The notes below the pieces were generated by a model. The model saw only the letters and a list, made by a program, of their open reading frames with translations. It did no database searches and was not told the origin of the DNA. Source: Pseudomonas sp. PGPPP3 (GTDB taxonomy: Bacteria; Pseudomonadota; Gammaproteobacteria; Pseudomonadales; Pseudomonadaceae). From it: DNA of 7,522 nucleotides. Below, piece by piece: positions 6,334 to 7,522 of this stretch. Within the stretch, counting starts at the first letter, position 1; every line of letters starts with the position of its first letter. Made by a program: the position numbers and the translations under genes. The stretch is taken from the NCBI GenBank assembly GCA_002256055.1, contig NKIE01000129.1:1-7522 (forward strand), read 5' to 3'.

Positions 6334-6933
6334 TCAACGATGCAGAGGATTACGTTGTGGCGCTACGGGTGCCTGGGCCAGCACACGCTTAGCTTCCATA
6401 AAGCTGGCACGCCAGTAACGATCATCCAGGCTGTCGACACGTACGCCACCGCTGCGGGAGCTGGACGAGTGGATAAACTGGTCGTCACCGATGTAGATGC
6501 CGGCATGGCTGACACGCCCGCGACCACGATTGTTGAAGAAGACGATGTCGCCCGGCTCCAAGTCGGTGCGCGAAACCAGCGGCGCATCCAGGTTGATCAT
6601 CTCGCGGGTCGAACGCGGCAGCTTGATGCCGGCCTCTTCGCGAAACAGATAACCGACGAAACCACTGCAATCGAAACCGGTTTTGGTCGAGGTCCCGCCC
6701 GGACGGTAACGGGTACCAACCAGTTCGAAGCCACGATCAAGAATGCTGTCTGCCAGCGCCGGCAGCACATAGGGCTGCTCATCGGTCAACTCGGTGACCT
6801 GGGCGGGCGAAGGTTCCGGCAGCTGTACAGGTGCAGTTTGCACAGCAACAGGGTGGTGCACTGCATGGCCCGCACACGCGGACAAGAGTGCTGCAAATGC
6901 CAATGGCACGAGGGGTGCGAAGCGTTTGAGCAT
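6334..6933 (-). CDS. NlpC/P60 family lipoprotein, cell-wall endopeptidase (copy 2)
   Basis: This is a paralogue of the neighbouring lipoprotein and a predicted peptidoglycan endopeptidase. From the ATG at 6933 it has 199 residues: a basic N-terminus, a hydrophobic stretch, and the lipobox LLSAC with lipidated Cys20, followed by Ala-Gly, which suggests outer-membrane sorting. A longer linker (about 21-60) rich in Pro, Gln and Val precedes the domain. Catalytic Cys89 lies in TGFDCSGFVGYLFREEAGIKL, His143 in RVSHAGIYIGDDQFIH, and His155 is the likely third residue. A short Ser-rich loop SSSSRSGG (156-163) replaces the APSSGG of copy 1. A GTG at 6939 in the same frame is an alternative start with a slightly better-placed AAAGA; the difference is two residues. 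It is the first gene of the pair, with about 300 bp of non-coding sequence upstream. Confidence 0.92.
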   Translation of the reverse strand: MLKRFAPLVPLAFAALLSACAGHAVHHPVAVQTAPVQLPEPSPAQVTELTDEQPYVLPALADSILDRGFELVGTRYRPGGTSTKTGFDCSGFVGYLFREEAGIKLPRSTREMINLDAPLVSRTDLEPGDIVFFNNRGRGRVSHAGIYIGDDQFIHSSSSRSGGVRVDSLDDRYWRASFMEAKRVLAQAPVAPQRNPLHR

Positions 6934-6969
6934 GGGCACGGCCGTGTCTTTAGTTATTCGAGGGTCCCG

Positions 6970-6998
6970 AATATGCCTTCCATAAGACCCATATGCAA
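6970..6998 (-). promoter_or_regulatory. Candidate promoter for the NlpC/P60 pair
   Basis: On the minus strand TTGCAT (6993-6998) and CATATT (6970-6975) are 17 bases apart within the most AT-rich part of the gap. A start near 6963 would give a leader of about 25-30 bases. An alternative pair in the same stretch is TTGGCT with TCTTAT at 18 bases, so the exact promoter is uncertain. Confidence 0.35.
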
Positions 6999-7090
6999 AT
7001 TTAATTAGCCAAAATGTGACCTTTAGATCATGGCATCGCCTCTAAGCGCTCGCGACTGCAACAGCCCATTATTGCAGCCCTGGCAACCCC

Positions 7091-7123
7091 AAAAAAAGCC
7101 CAATCTCGCTAAAACCGGGGGCT
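7091..7123 (-). terminator. Candidate Rho-independent terminator, minus strand
   Basis: On the minus strand AGCCC (7119-7123) pairs with GGGCT (7097-7101) across a 17-base loop, and seven T residues follow at once. The T run is strong but the stem is short, with only G-T-rich pairing possible inside the loop. It would end transcripts coming from the right-edge gene or from within the gap. Confidence 0.4.
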
Positions 7124-7136
7124 GAGGCCGAACACG

Positions 7137-7158
7137 AAAAAACGACCAAGCACGTTTT
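7137..7158 (-). terminator. Second T-tailed inverted repeat, minus strand
   Basis: On the minus strand AAAACG (7153-7158) and CGTTTT (7139-7144) form a six-base stem with an eight-base loop, ending in a run of six T. The stem has only two GC pairs, so it is weaker than a typical terminator. It lies about 75 bases after the stop of the right-edge gene. Confidence 0.3.
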
Positions 7159-7231
7159 AGGGGGCCGTCAGAACCGTCTATAACCGTTGGTCAGTCAAAA
7201 CGTCGAGACACTATGTCGCACCCACAAACGA

Positions 7232-7522
7232 TCAGTGATTGACCGTGTGCGCGAGCATCACCGAGAGCTGGCACAGCGGCCGACCGCTTTGCGCCTGCCA
7301 CTGATTGAAAGCCGCCTGCACGGCCGCCAGCTCTTTCAAGCTGGTGGGGGCCTTGTCGACGATGCCCTGAGCCTTGAGCGCCGCCACCATATCGTCAGAA
7401 GGCACGAAGGTGTCCTTGCCGATCATGCGCAACAGGCGCGGCGCTGACAGCCCACCCAGTTGCGCACCGTGCTTGGCCAGGTACTTCCACAGGCCGACGA
7501 TATCGTTGCAGGGCCAGTCGGC
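7232..7522 (-). CDS. C-terminal part of a DNA-3-methyladenine glycosylase I-like protein (5' end outside window)
   Basis: The last 96 residues of an open frame enter from the right edge and stop at 7232. The visible part is helical and soluble: it begins NDIVGLWKYL, then GGLSAPRLLRMIGKDTFV (23-40), a helix VAALKAQGIVDKAP (46-59), LAAVQAAFNQW (65-75) and the tail SGRPLCQLSVMLAHTV. From memory this layout matches the C-terminus of HhH-GPD type 3-methyladenine glycosylase-like proteins of Pseudomonas, which excise alkylated bases in the cytoplasm. The helix-hairpin-helix and the catalytic region would lie outside the window, so activity cannot be judged. The frame is certain from its length and composition; the family is a moderate-confidence recall. 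Confidence 0.6.
   Translation of the reverse strand, partial: ADWPCNDIVGLWKYLAKHGAQLGGLSAPRLLRMIGKDTFVPSDDMVAALKAQGIVDKAPTSLKELAAVQAAFNQWQAQSGRPLCQLSVMLAHTVNH

Larger units (their letters stand above)
6999..7231. other. Intergenic stretch with no gene found
   Basis: This stretch belongs to the 298-bp gap between NlpC copy 2 and the right-edge gene. I find no convincing coding frame. Its content is two T-tailed inverted repeats on the minus strand (7091-7123 and 7137-7158) and a series of three CCGT boxes (7165-7187). It could hold the 3' end of the upstream gene, its terminators, or a small RNA; nothing here matches an RNA family I know. Confidence 0.5.

Noticed and set aside
6340..7008. Plus-strand frame of 222 codons over NlpC copy 2
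   Set aside because: It mirrors the minus-strand NlpC/P60 gene, whose lipobox and catalytic residues are intact; the mirrored protein has no family features.

Overview
The window reads as ordinary chromosome of a gamma-proteobacterium, almost certainly Pseudomonas. The GC content is about 60% by eye, lower than typical P. aeruginosa. The block 2-hydroxyacid dehydrogenase / YcgL / RNase D, followed divergently by a beta-propeller protein and a mercaptopyruvate-type sulfurtransferase, matches my memory of a conserved Pseudomonas neighbourhood (around PA1292-PA1296 in P. aeruginosa). That assignment is recall and was not searched. I see no transposase, integrase, tRNA, rRNA, CRISPR array or other sign of a mobile element.

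Left third (1-2220, minus strand): a compact operon is transcribed leftwards as rnd (RNase D, GTG start at 2220), then a YcgL-family small protein whose ATG overlaps the rnd stop by 4 bases, then a D-2-hydroxyacid dehydrogenase that starts 3 bases after the ycgL stop and runs off the left edge. A 133-bp divergent intergenic region separates rnd from the plus-strand genes and holds a candidate promoter for each direction.

Middle (2354-4999, plus strand): a membrane-anchored or exported strictosidine-synthase/SMP-30-like beta-propeller protein and an SseA-type sulfurtransferase form a two-gene unit ending in a strong GC-rich hairpin. After a 216-bp gap with a second small hairpin comes a 159-residue protein without a confident name. 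Its layout resembles small phage-type lysozyme/transglycosylase-like proteins, but Gln-Ser stands where I would expect the Glu-Ser pair. This is the least conventional gene in the window.

Right part (5028-7522, minus strand): an exported Cys-type glutathione peroxidase converges on the 159-residue gene. Upstream of it lie two paralogous NlpC/P60 lipoproteins in tandem, separated by a perfect 10-bp hairpin, and at the right edge the C-terminal part of what looks like a DNA-3-methyladenine glycosylase. The roughly 300-bp gap before that last gene is AT-richer and holds two T-tailed inverted repeats on the minus strand.

Functionally the window combines RNA processing (RNase D), sulfur and peroxide chemistry (sulfurtransferase, glutathione peroxidase), cell-wall cleavage (two NlpC/P60 lipoproteins, perhaps the lysozyme-like protein) and DNA repair. 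Apart from the rnd and propeller/sulfurtransferase units I see no evidence that these form one system.
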